Assembly: GCA_021397835.1 (NCBI GenBank) | Contig: JAJFZO010000168.1 | Location: 2,790,001-2,854,000, forward strand | Origin: Moringa oleifera | Taxonomy: Eukaryota > Streptophyta > Magnoliopsida > Brassicales > Moringaceae | Length of the DNA: 64,000 bases | Direction of reading: 5' to 3' | Part shown: positions 12,261-23,164 of the stretch, piece after piece | How positions within the stretch are numbered: position 1 is the stretch's first letter | Layout: each line of letters opens with the position of its first letter | Notes under the pieces: model-generated | What the model was told of the DNA's origin: nothing | The model's input: only the letters and a program-made list of their open reading frames with translations | Database searches by the model: none | Program-made: the position numbers and the translations under genes

Positions 12261-14139
12261 AAACATAATGACAGGATCAAACAATAATGAGCAGGATTTT
12301 GAAAAGTCATCCTTGGATTTACATTGGTAATTAATTGAATTGGTAATTGTCCCTTTAATGTTCATGTGTAATATTATTTGATCACTATTAATAAATATCT
12401 TTTTTCACATAAAATTTTTACCTTATGTCTCTCCTTTATACTTTTCTTTCTTCAAATGTCCAAAATAAATCATACCATTTACAAATTCAAGAATTCATAC
12501 AACAAATATTCCAATTCCATGAATAATAATCTGGAAAATCCTAAATAGTTTACATATCAAGGTATTCCTAGTGAAAATAACCATAATATGCCAAAAAGTT
12601 ATCCAAGAAAATTTAAAAATAAAGGATCAATGATATCTAGAATTAGAGTAGATTCTGAATTTTTTTTTTAAAAAAAAAGTAAGTTTAGATCATGTTTGGA
12701 TCTTTCAAAAAATGACCCAAAAAAAGAGTTATTTTTTAATTCGAGCATATGTAGTCATTTAGAAACTTTCATTCAAATCATTAAGATAATATTTTCAGCT
12801 TAGTAGATAACTGATTTTTGATCTTGTTAACACTAGAATCCTATTGATGAATCCTTATGGTGAAATCCTAATTAACACCAACATTGAAGAGATGATTTAG
12901 GCAAGTTTTTTTATAAACAAAACAGCCTTTTAGTCGTCTTTTGTTATCATGTCATTTTTGGCATCACTAGTCACCCATTTTTTAACAGTGGCCGCTCTTT
13001 TTCTCATGGCAACAATCTATCGTACCCTTCAAAAAAATAGTAAAATGAAAATTTTCCACCCTATACACATTGAGAAAAGAAAATGAGCATCAAGCAAAAA
13101 GAAAAAAAAAAGTAAGGAAGAAAAAGTAAAAGAACATTAGAGAAATTACTACCGTAATGGAAGTCAAGTAGGAAATGCATGAGCTCTTAAGCAATTTTTT
13201 TTTTAAAAAAAGGAAGAAAAAGGAAAAAGGGGAAAAAAACAAAAGAGAAAGGAAATAAAGGTAAAAACTTATCTACATAAGTATAGTCATATTTTTCCTA
13301 GACAAGCATACTTCATTGGTATTTTCCTAGTTTGAGTAATTTTTCTTTTACCCTTAACCATTAGCCATGTTACAACCTTTGTGAATATCTTTTGATCTTC
13401 AATTTTGGTGAAAGACTACATTAGTGCAGAGGAATTCAAAGTTGGACTTATGATGATGGAGAGGCTTTTCAAAGTAAAAAGAGATTTTTGGTCATCATAT
13501 TGGTTCAAATTGCATCCTAGCTTATTTAATGATGGTAATGAGACTACACTCCCTAGGAAATATAACTTAACAGTCTACAATGGCTATTTCAAAGACATCC
13601 ATGAAAAGTTTAAAATAATATCAATATTCAGAATCTCTTCAAAGAATAAAGATCACAGCACCAACAAAAAGAAAATTTTGGGATAAGAACCAAGTGAATA
13701 AAAATGGCATTGGAATGTTCATTGTAATCCTCTTTCCAAAAAAGCACCATTTGTTGTTAATGTTTCTCATCCCATTCAACAAAAGTCTTATTTTCAATTC
13801 CCTCACATGATTCCATTTTTACCTTGATTTCTTTTTAACTTATTCCTAAATTCCCATGAAATAAAATTCTTAGTGGCACTTTGTAAATTTCTTATTTCAA
13901 TATTGTTCCAATATCTAAGCGTTATTTTAGAAAGTAATAGTGATCAAATTCAATATAAAATTATGACATTACACAATTGAAATTTATTCTCATGGTAGTT
14001 GCTTGCATGTTTCAAATTAATCAAGATAAATCAAAAAATAGACAAGAAAAAGGGGGAAGTAAGAAGAAAAAGAGAAAAATGATGATCTTTAATATGAAGG
14101 TTATGCTATCATGGTGCATTCAAGCGAAAAGGGCTTTTC

Positions 14140-14760
14140 AACATTAAACGAAGCATTTTAAATTTTTTAAGTGTCAAAACCATTATGAAAAAGAGCATTT
14201 CAGATTTCAAAAAGTATCATAGCCATCATTAAACAAAGCATTTTAAATTTTCAAAGTATCATAGTCATTATTGAACGAAGCATTTTAGATTTTCTAAGTG
14301 TCATAGCCATTATTAAACGAAACATTTTAGATTTCCTAAATGTCATAGCCATTGGTAAATAGAACATTTTAGATTTTCTAAGTGGCAAAATTGTTATTGA
14401 ATGAAGCAATTCAAATTTTAAAGTATTGAAGTCATTATTGAATGAAGCATTTAATTTTCAAAATGCCATAACAGTTGTTGAATGGAGCATTTTAGATTTC
14501 GTAAATGTCATATCCATTATTGAACAAAGCATTTTAAATTTCAAAACTATCATGGTCATTGTTGAATGGAGCATCTTAGATTTTCTAAATGCAAAGTCGT
14601 TATTGAATGGAGCATTTTAGATTTTCAATAGTCATAGTCGTTATTGAATCAAATATTTTATATTCCTAAATTAATGTTGTTCTTAGAATGGAGCTTTTTT
14701 AGATTTACTTAAGTTAAGGTCATCCTTCGAACCAAAGCCTTTTAGAGTTCTCCAAGTATC
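14140..14760 (+). repeat. About 42-bp imperfect tandem repeat array
   Basis: About fourteen degenerate units built on GAATGGAGCATTTTAGATTT followed by TC(T)AAATGTCATAGCCATTATT. Unit starts such as 14487, 14529, 14571 and 14612 are 41-42 bases apart. Because 42 is a multiple of three, one frame stays open at 14426-14620 and yields a 14-residue protein repeat, which I take as a by-product. The block lies between the gag remnant and the 3' LTR. Confidence 0.8.
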
Positions 14761-15000
14761 ACTAGCCATTATTTAATGGAATCTTCATATCCATTTAACT
14801 TCTCCTAAGATGTTAGTGACATCATGTACAGGTCATTTAAGTTTTTTGTAGCATCATAATCTTATTTCATGCATTTGAAAAAAAAAAAGGGATAAGAATG
14901 AAATAAGAACAAATAAAGAGAGTGAAGAAATGAAATTTTCTAAGTTTTTGGGGGTAAAATTAGGCGTTTTAAGTTGTTGTTTAATTTTTGATTCTCAAAA

Positions 15001-15018
15001 GTGAACAAAGAAAGGCAG
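15001..15018 (+). other. Candidate polypurine tract
   Basis: GTGAACAAAGAAAGGCAG, mostly purine, lies directly before the TG of the 3' LTR at 15020. This is where plus-strand priming would occur. The tract is interrupted by pyrimidines, so the assignment rests mainly on position. Confidence 0.45.
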
Positions 15019-15019
15019 T

Positions 15020-17531
15020 TGTAAACACCTAATATCATTTAGATTAATTTAGGCAAAATATTAGATGGTTGAGATTAAGGATTAAAAAAATGATAATTAT
15101 TAGTTAATTACAAATTAAATTAAAATTAAAAGATGTTTTTAAGATACTACAACATCATGTTGTCGTTGCAGCACGGCTACCTACTGCTACAGCAAGGCAG
15201 CATTGTAACAGCTACTACTATAGCAAGGCAATAGTGTAGTTGCTGCTATAGTAAGCTAACAATAGATGCTTACTATTACATCAAGAGCGATATTTTAACC
15301 TTGGTCACGGTCTATAAATACGCATCCTAGCTAAAAGTTTAGAAATTTTTTGGGGGGAGAGAAAAAAAATGTTAAAAAGAAAAAGAGAAAAAATTTTTAA
15401 AAAGAAAAAAATCTTTCTTGGGAAAAAAAATAGTTCTTTAAGGAAAAGAGGTATAAGATTTAAGGGTGTTCTTAGATGTGAGAAAGCATGGAGAACAAAG
15501 CCTCTAGATCAACCCTATAAGGTAACCTTTGTTTCCAATTGTTTTTTTTTTTTTTTAGACAAGTATATACTTCATATCTCGGCTTTGGTATTTCCATTTT
15601 TCTTGCATTTTATCTCTGACATTGATCGATGGATTATGTTAATGATTTTTTATCTCATTAACTCATGAATCCATTTACACTTTTATGTTGAATATATGAA
15701 ATATCATGTAAAATTAAAGAAGTAATGTGTGAGATGTGTGAAAATAAGATTAAAAAAAAAGTTAAAAAAATAAAATATGTAATGTAGTGTGGTGTGTGAG
15801 AGAGAGAAGGGTTTAGCATTAAAAAGTAAAAGAAAAACTATGAAGAAGAATGGTTGCTGAGAATGAGTATGACATAATGTAGGTATGTCAGTTTCATAGG
15901 GAAAAGGGAAAAAAAAAAGTAGTAGTAGTTTTTGGTGGACGAGAGTTGTTTAAAAAAAATTACGGAGAGGTAACTTTAATGAAAGTTGATGCTTAAATTT
16001 AATGTGAAATTTTAGGCAAATTGAGATTATTTATTTCAATTAATTCACTGGATTTTAATCATGCTTTTAAAGATGGTAAACTTAAATATTAAAAATTTTA
16101 AAAATAAAAATGATATTTTAAGTTTTTTAGAGCATAAAAAATTTTTAAGAGAGAAACTTTTATATTTTTAATATAAAATAATTTTTTAGGAATAATAAAA
16201 TATCTTTTATTTTTTAAAATTGTAAAGCATCTCAACAAAGAGATTTTCATATTTTTTAATATAAAATTATTTTTAAAAAGTATTTTAAAGTTTTTAGAGT
16301 GTAACAAAATTTCAAGAGAGAGATTTTTATACTTTTAATTTAAAAATTATTTTCAAAAAATAAAAAATAAATGTTTTAATTTTTTAATGAAATATGAAAA
16401 AAAATTTAAGAGAGATATATCACATTTGTTAATATAAGATTATTTTTTAAAAAATAAGTTTTTGAGAATAGGAAAAAAATCTCAAGAGAGAGTTTTCATA
16501 CTCTTTAATAAAAAATTTATTCCCATAAATAAAAATTATATTTTAAATTTTTGGGAGTTTGAAAAATTTTTCAAGAGAGAGGTTTTCATACCTTCTAATA
16601 TAAAAATCATGCTTTAAAAAAAACTAAATATGAATTTGTTTGAAATAATGAGAAAGTCTTAAGAGAGAAATCTTTAAATTCTTTAAAATATTTTCAAAAA
16701 AATAAAAAACTATATTTTATATGACTTTAAATTTATTTTTATTTTTAATTAATAAAATTATAAAAGTCAAATTTAAGGAGTAAATTTAGATATTAAATAC
16801 TAAAACTTTACTTGTGTTAGGTTATAAGATGTTGAAATTATTTATATGCTTTATATAATATTGTTATTCATTGTAGTTTAATATTAACATGTTATGCATT
16901 TGCATAGATCATAAAACTTGTTTTCAGAATTTGAGATTAAACAAGAGTGTGACTTTCATATTATTCACTATAAAAAATATTTTCGAAGTTTATCAGATAA
17001 ATAAGAGCGAGATATTTATATTTTACATCATTAAAAAATTAAAGATTACAAGTTGAGTAAGAGTAAGATTTTTACATCTTCTATTATAAAAGATAATTTC
17101 AAGAATTAAGGTAAAATAAGAGTTAAATATATAATAGTCAAAAATTAAAATTCTACTCATTTCCTTTTCATGCATATTCAAATTTTTTTAAGGCATATTT
17201 TGTAGGAATCAATTTTAAATATCAAATAAATTTTAAAATTAAAAAATAAATAATGATCAATTGATAGAGATTTTGGACATCATCAATATACTAACCTTTT
17301 CATTGTATAACCAATTTCTGAATCCCTCTTTTTAATTTTGAAGATCAATGTTACCTTATTTTTGTAATTGAAAAAGCTATTTTTGAAAATAAACGAATTT
17401 TAGTGCCTGATCACATCATAAAAAAAGTTAATAATATTTTGTTTTTTAAAATTTTTTATTTTTTAAAAAAATTACCAAAAAATTTTAAATTATTTTGAAG
17501 ATTCGATCCTAATCGAAAATTCGTTGTTACA
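15020..17531 (+). repeat. Tat/Ogre-like 3' LTR
   Basis: About 2.5 kb, from TGTAAACACCTAATATC to TTGTTACA. It aligns with the 5' LTR (6763-9167) in order: the GATGGTTGAGAT block, a GCA/CTG-rich stretch (15160-15290), CTATAAATACGCATCC near 15311, GGGGGGAGAGAAAA, the AT-rich phased repeats (16080-16700), the CATTTGCATAGATCATAAAACTT segment near 16898, and a GATTCGATCC segment just before the end. Divergence from the 5' LTR is high, so the insertion is old. Confidence 0.8.
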
Positions 17532-17537
17532 CTTACA

Positions 17538-17762
17538 TGGATAATTATATTATTATTTATAGATTATTTTTTATTTTTATTCTTAAGAAATAAATATAAT
17601 TTTTTTGAAACACATAACATCTATTGTAGTTGGTGTATATAATTAATTACAAAAGGTGTGTAGATATAGTGTAATGCATAACTATATTTTTTGAACTATC
17701 CTTCTTCTATTTATATACAAGGTGCAATGTTGAATCTTATTTGTCGATCTCCTCTTGTCTCA
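17538..17762 (+). repeat. Partial copia 3' LTR
   Basis: Starts TGGATAATTATATTATTATTTATAGATT just right of the gypsy target duplication. It aligns with the copia 5' LTR from 1680, including the run TTATTTTTATTCTTAAG. The right end is a guess based on where similarity fades. Confidence 0.4.
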
Positions 17763-18309
17763 ATATATAATACTTTATCCATACTCATGTTTTGAAAAAG
17801 TATTAAAAGTATTATATTTATAATAATTAATTTTTTTATAAAATAGTTTAATATTAATTATCTTTTTTCAACTTCGTAAAACCAAGGAAAATTTACAACT
17901 TTTCTTTTTTTTATATCAATCTGTCATCTTTTTATTAGATACTTTTTTTTTAATAATTCTTGTTGTATGAGTAAAAGAGAGTTATCATTCTTCAATATTT
18001 GACCCGAACATATTTTGGTTTAATTTATTTATTGCATCATTAAGGATTACAACAAATAAGTATTTAAGTTAGTAAATATATATTTTAACATAATGAAGCT
18101 TAAGAAAGTAGTGTTTAACATTTGTCTTAATGTATTGATGCTTGTATTTTATGCTAAATTTTATTTAATTTTTAATATTAATTTTTTCATAAAAAGATTA
18201 AAATATTTTAAAAAAATTATATTATATTGTTTTTTAATTTATAGATCAAGGTATCGATTGAATAATTATGTATTAATATTTCAATTTGGTTAATTTACAC
18301 TTTGTCATT
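17763..18309. other. AT-rich spacer
   Basis: AT-rich sequence with no gene or repeat that I can identify. The open frame at 18093-18293 is lysine-, isoleucine- and asparagine-rich, as expected from base composition, and I do not call it. Confidence 0.5.
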
Positions 18310-18318
18310 TATTTTTTA

Positions 18319-19323
18319 GAGTTAATTCCATCAGAGAGACCTATGTTTTAGCTGCAGTATCAAATTAAGATTTACATAAAAACTTGCATCAAATTAAGAC
18401 TCACATAACATGTAATTTGCAATGCGGGACCTCTATCAATAAAATCCGTTGAAATTAATGGGATGGCTTTCTCACATGATACGCGTATGCTTGTTAAGTG
18501 TGCAATTACATTAAAGACCATTTCATCACTGTAAAATGAAGCAAAATTGCTCCTAACGAATATGTAAAATTTTTCTCTTCATCTATCAAATTCAAGTATC
18601 GATTGTTGCTGAAATTTGAGATTCAAGTACGCATCCTTTAACTCTTTCACTTTGTTGTTTATTTGCACATCAATTGAGTAAATGGCTATAAATTCTTATC
18701 AATTAAATAACGAAAAAGAACATTTTTTTTAAGGCTTTAAAATTAAGATTTTTTTATTTTTATGGTTTTAAAATTGAGAAATTTTTATTTTTGAAATCCA
18801 CCATTTGAACCCGATGCATATGATATTCATCAATTGGGTAACAAAGTTTTCGAAATTTACTATAACATATAAAAAATAATAAAAATTACTTAAATCAAAT
18901 TAATACCTAAAAATCTAAGATTACATCGGCACTCGTCTTTAATCTTGATCTGTGAATTCGTTGAAGGTGATAGAAGCTTATGGATGTAGAAAATACCATG
19001 ATGCTTGGTGTGAATCTTTAATTGTTTGAAGAGAAATACAAAAAAAAAAATAGAAAAGAAATTATCGGGGTGACGATGAACATGAGTGAAGCCTATAGAG
19101 TGTGAGTCACCAAGGGCAATAAGTAGTTTGCAAAAATAAGATACAAGTGTCAATGTTTAAACATTAATTGAGCGAGTTATAGAGTTAATTTTAACGGGTT
19201 TTGTTGACAGAAGTCTCGCATTGCAAACTTTACATCATGTGAGTCTTAATTTGATACAATTTTTTATATAGGTCTCAATTTGATACTGCAGCTAAAATAT
19301 AGGTCAATTAGTGTAATTAACCC
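18319..19323. mobile_element. Non-autonomous Mutator-like element, copy 1
   Basis: A 1005-base element flanked on both sides by the perfect nine-base target duplication TATTTTTTA (18310-18318 and 19324-19332). Its ends are long inverted repeats of about 145 bases. The left begins GAGTTAATTCCATCAGAGAG; the right, read inverted, begins GGGTTAATTACACTAATTGA. Both continue into CCTAT.TTTTAGCTGCAGTATCAAATT. Nine-base duplications with long inverted ends are the signature of Mutator-like transposons. No transposase is encoded. A related copy is at 45500-46527. The outer thirds match between the two copies, but the central part (about 18850-19070) does not. Confidence 0.9.
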
Positions 19324-19332
19324 TATTTTTTA

Positions 19333-19811
19333 AAATGAACTACTCAAATTAAATATCTTATGTGACAAATTTTAATTGAAGATTTTCTACATATATATAT
19401 ATATATAAAAATAAATAACATTATCATAAAAAAATATTTTTTTATTAATATTAAAAATATTTTTAAAATTTTATATTATCAAAAATTTAAAATATATAAA
19501 AATATTGTAAATTATTTAAAATTAAAAGTACACTTAAAACTAAATATGAAATTTACTTAAAAAATAAATGTAAATAATAACCTAAGTAAGCATTTCCACT
19601 TCCTGCTGGCCCAATGATTAATGATGGTGGGCTGTATTCACCTCATGTTTATGAGCTTCAAAAGGAGACAAAAGAAAAGGTGAAAAGGGGAAAGGCTTAA
19701 AATTATCTTTAAGTTATCCTTCTCCATCAAACAAAAAGGGCACAATAGCAACTTCATGGATAAATTATGCCCTAAAACACACCAACTTATCATTTTCATT
19801 TAAAACCTAAA
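19333..19811. other. AT-rich spacer between two elements
   Basis: AT-rich sequence with a short (TA)n run near 19390-19408. No gene seen. The last five bases, CTAAA (19807-19811), are the target duplication of the adjacent solo LTR. Confidence 0.6.
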
Positions 19812-20449
19812 TGTCACAATGGATTTTCAATGGGAATAGAATCTTTGAAGTGACACATATATTTTGAATGACTTTATTTTTAAAAAATAAAACATAAAAA
19901 AGTCGTCATTAAATTTTTTGCATTGTAATTGAATACTAAAATTCGTTTGTTTTCTAAAATCACTTTTTACATTAACAAAAATAAACATAAATAACGCAAA
20001 ATTGGTCTTCAAAATTAAAAATATAGATTCGAGAGTTGGTTACACATGGAGAAAAATTAATATTTATGTAACACTCGAAGATCAATACAAATTAATCATA
20101 ATTATTTTTCAGTTTTGAAATTCACTTGATTTTTAAAATTGATTTTCTAAGAATATATATCTTAAAAAGACGAGTAAAATTTTAATTTTTAAATAATACA
20201 AAGGTTTAACTCTTATTTCAGCTTTAATCCTTGAAATCATTTTTTATAATTAAGGATGTAAAGATCTCGCTCTTACTCAACCTTTAATCCCATAAAACAT
20301 TTTTTTTATAATGAAGAATATGAAAGTTTCATTCTTTTTCACCCCATAATCTCAACAAATTTTTTTGATGGAGAATATGAAAAAGTGACTCTTATTCAAC
20401 TTCTAATTCTCAATTTAGGCCTTAAACTTGACTTTCGTAACTCTATTAA

Positions 20450-21800
20450 TTGAAATAAAAATGAATTTAAAACCATACAAAATATTTTTTTTATTTTTTT
20501 GGAAGCATTTTAGAGAATATAAAGATTTTTCTTTTTGAAATTCTTTCATTATTTCACAAAATATTTTTATTTAAAAGTAATTTTACACTAAAAGGAATGA
20601 TAATCTCTCTCTTTAAATTTTTTCATACTCTCAAAAAATACCAAATATTCATTTTTTTCCTTTTAAAAATAGTATTTATATTTAAAAGTATGAAAATTTC
20701 TCTTTTGAAGTTTTTTCATACCATCACAATATATTTGTTAAAAAAATTATGAAAATATCTCTCTTGAGAATTTTTTATACTTCTCAAAACTTGAAACATA
20801 TGTATAATTTTATATTATAAAGTATGAAAATCTCTCTCTTTGAAATTTTTTTCATATTTTATAAAAATATTTAATACATATTTTATTTTCATTTTTAAAA
20901 ATAAATTTTATCTTAAAGAGTATGAAAATCTATTTTTTAGATTTTTTTTAATTTTTTAAAAATTTTAGATATATAATTTGTTTCTTTCATAATAACTTTT
21001 ATATTTGAAAATATGAAAACTTTTCTTTTGAGATTTTTATATATCTCTCAAAAGCATTAAATGTGTATTTTATTTTAAAATAATTTTTATATTAAAAATG
21101 CAAAAGCCTCGATCTCACTTAATATTTTTTCATATTTCTCAATAATATCAAATATATTTTTTATTTCTTTGAAAATAATTTTTTCATTAGAGAATATGAA
21201 AATCTCTCTGTTGAGATTTTTTTATATTTTTCAAAAATATTAACTGTATATATTTAGTTTTGAAAATAAATTTTATCTTAGAAAGTATGAAAATTTATCT
21301 TTTAAAATTGTTTTATATTTTTAAAATATTAAATACATATTTTGTTTTTTAAAAATAATTTTTATAATAAAGAATACGAAAACTTCTTTCTTTAGATTTT
21401 TTTATACTTTCAAAAAACTTAAAATATATTTTTTATTTTAAAAAAAATTTATATTAAAAAGTATAAAAACTTTTCTCTTAAGATATTTTTTCATATTTCT
21501 GAAAAGCATTAAATATATATTTTATTTTTTAAATAATTTTTATATCAAAAATATGAAAATTTCTCCCAAAATTTTTAGTTTTTTAAAAAATATCAAATAT
21601 ATTTTATTTCTTTAAAAATAATTTTTATATTAAAAAATATAAAAACCTCCCTCTTGATATTTTTTCATACTTCTTGAAAACTTGAAATATATATTTTATA
21701 TCTTTAAAAATAATTTTTTTATTAAAAATATAAAAATATCTCTCTTAAATTATTTTATACTCTCAAGAATTTAAAATATTATTTTTTATTTTTTAAAAAA
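20450..21800 (-). repeat. Phased AT-rich repeats inside the solo LTR
   Basis: About a dozen degenerate units of roughly 80-110 bases. Each carries, on the plus strand, AAAGTATGAAAATCTCTCTC followed by TTGAGATTTTTTCATA and a (T/A)-rich linker with ATTTT.AAAAATAATTTTTAT. The same unit, inverted, fills 7720-8340 and 16080-16700 of the other LTRs. Confidence 0.75.
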
Positions 21801-22747
21801 GCAAAATAATATTAAAATTTTTTCACCCTCTTTAAAATATAATTAAGATTAAGTGAATCGATAAAAAAAAACTTAATTTATCTAATAATTTTACATTGTT
21901 AATCATTTTTGTTTTATTATTTTTTTAAATAACCTTAATATCCCTAGCTAGCTTTCTTCTTTCTCCTTTTCTTCTTTAAATAAAAAAAATATTCTTCATT
22001 CTGTAGTCATTTTTCTCTTTTTTTAATTATTTTTTTGTTCTTTTTCTTATCTTTCTCGCTACACTAAGAACATCTCCAACCACCACTTGCACTATGACAT
22101 TCTTACAACTCTTACTGCCTTATTTTGGTAGATTATATGGTTATTTAAAGTATAAATCAAAATCATAAGCATATCATGAGTAACTTGCAAATAATATACT
22201 AAATGAAAACAACAAAATAAAACGAAGAGATATAAAAGTAAAAACATGAAAAAAATGAGAGTAAGATCTATCATAAAAATAAAATTACCTTATATCAAAG
22301 TGAAGAAAAGTCGATTTCAAAATGATAATGAAGCTAGAAAAAAAGAAAGAGAAGAGATAAAACTCATGGATGATAATTTTTTTTTTCTTTTAAACAAGGA
22401 GAGGATAAAAACCTAAAAATAACCTTTAAATTTTTTTGTTTTTCCTTTCCTTGCAAAAGGAAAACCAATCCTCTTATTTGAAATTTTCTCGAAGAACAAC
22501 CTCTTTTTTCCCCCAAAGATTTCTTCCTCTCCAAAATTTTCTCTCACTCCTTTTCAACTTTTTTTTGCCAAAAAAAAAAAAACTTTGCATTTAACTCTTG
22601 ATCAAGGAGAGTGTTTATAAACCTTGGCTAAGCCTCTACTTGAGTGGCAGTAGGTAGCTATATCGCTGTTTTGATGCAACAATACTACAGAATGTTGCAA
22701 AATGCATAATGTTGCATAATGTAGAATACCAAAGAATGCAGAATGTT

Positions 22748-22910
22748 GCAGGAAGCTGCAGAATGCAAAATACTGCAAAATGTAGAATATTGCATAATGC
22801 AGAATGTTACAAAATATTGCAGAATGCTGCAGGAAGCTGCAGAATGCAAAATACTACAAAATGTAGAATATTGCATAATGCAGAATGTTACAAAATATTG
22901 CAGAATGCTA
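22748..22910. repeat. Two tandem 81-base units, GCA/ATG-rich
   Basis: The stretch from GCAGGAAGCTGCAGAATGC at 22748 recurs at 22829, a period of 81 bases, with almost no difference (ACTGC versus ACTAC). Each unit is itself made of shorter motifs such as TGCAGAATGTTGCA. It lies upstream of the LTR TATA box, at the place where the 3' LTR of the nested element has its CTACTGCTACAGCAAGGCAG stretch (15160-15290). Open frames on both strands here are by-products of the repeat. Confidence 0.85.
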
Positions 22911-23164
22911 CATAATGCAAAATGCTGCAGAATGTTGATTGTTGCAACAATGCTATAGGATGTTGCAGAATGCTACAGCATTCCTGCTACCTTATTACAG
23001 CAATGTTGCAGTAGCAGCAAAATGCTGCAATATCTTAAAATTTTTTAAAAAAATTAATTTAATTTTTAGTAAAATAATTAATAATTGTTATCTTTTAATC
23101 TTCAATCTCAATGTCAAACATCTTATCTAAATTGATCTAAATGATATTATGTGTCTACACTAAA

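Larger units (their letters stand above)
6763..17531 (+). mobile_element. Tat/Ogre-like Ty3/gypsy retrotransposon, with no pol seen
   Basis: A 10.77-kb LTR element inserted into the copia element. It is bounded by five-base target duplications, CTTAT at 6758-6762 and CTTAC at 17532-17536, differing by one transition. The LTRs are long (about 2.4 and 2.5 kb); the right one starts TGTAAACACC and ends TTACA. The primer site fits Arg-tRNA, as in Tat/Ogre-type elements. Internally there is a decayed gag, a tandem repeat block before the 3' LTR, and a purine-rich tract. Between about 12300 and 14100 I recognise no protease, reverse transcriptase or integrase, so the copy looks internally deleted or non-autonomous. 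All frames are closed. Confidence 0.8.
1680..17762 (+). mobile_element. Decayed Ty1/copia retrotransposon, split by a gypsy insertion
   Basis: A copia element on the plus strand whose coding region is broken by many stops and frameshifts. In order it shows a short 5' LTR (about 1680-1885), a primer site starting TGGTATCA at 1887 (the first eight bases complementary to the 3' end of initiator Met-tRNA), a GAG-pre-integrase piece (3526-3816), integrase traces, reverse transcriptase (about 5270-5990) and RNase H (about 6340-6730). It then stops at 6757 where a Tat/Ogre element begins, and resumes at 17532 with a partial copy of the same LTR. The left border is inferred by aligning the two LTR copies from a shared TG; the right border near 17762 is uncertain, and I found no convincing target-site duplication for the copia element itself. 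Confidence 0.75.
19812..23159 (-). mobile_element. Solo LTR of the Tat/Ogre-like family, inverted
   Basis: A 3348-base LTR lying on the minus strand with no internal region. It is bounded by the perfect five-base duplication CTAAA (19807-19811 and 23160-23164). Read on the minus strand it begins TGTAGACACATAATATCATT and ends ATTGTGACA, the usual TG...CA ends. Its start, TATA region (TTTATAAAC near 22613-22621), phased AT-rich repeats (20500-21800) and tail all align with the LTRs at 6763 and 15020. A solo LTR arises by recombination between the two LTRs of a complete element. It is longer than its relatives mainly through expansion of the repeat block and of the GCA-rich segment at 22680-23030. 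Confidence 0.9.

Noticed and set aside
13405..13686. 93-codon frame inside the gypsy element (starts at a GTG/TTG-type codon)
   Set aside because: No resemblance to gag, protease, RT or integrase that I can recognise, no ATG at its start, and no supporting context.
14426..14620. 64-codon frame with 14-residue repeats
   Set aside because: By-product of the 42-base tandem array in the gypsy element; no start context or neighbours supporting a protein.
22685..22958. Overlapping frames on both strands rich in Met/Gln/Cys/Asn repeats
   Set aside because: They are translations of the GCA/ATG repeat block inside the solo LTR; open frames on both strands at once are a repeat artefact.
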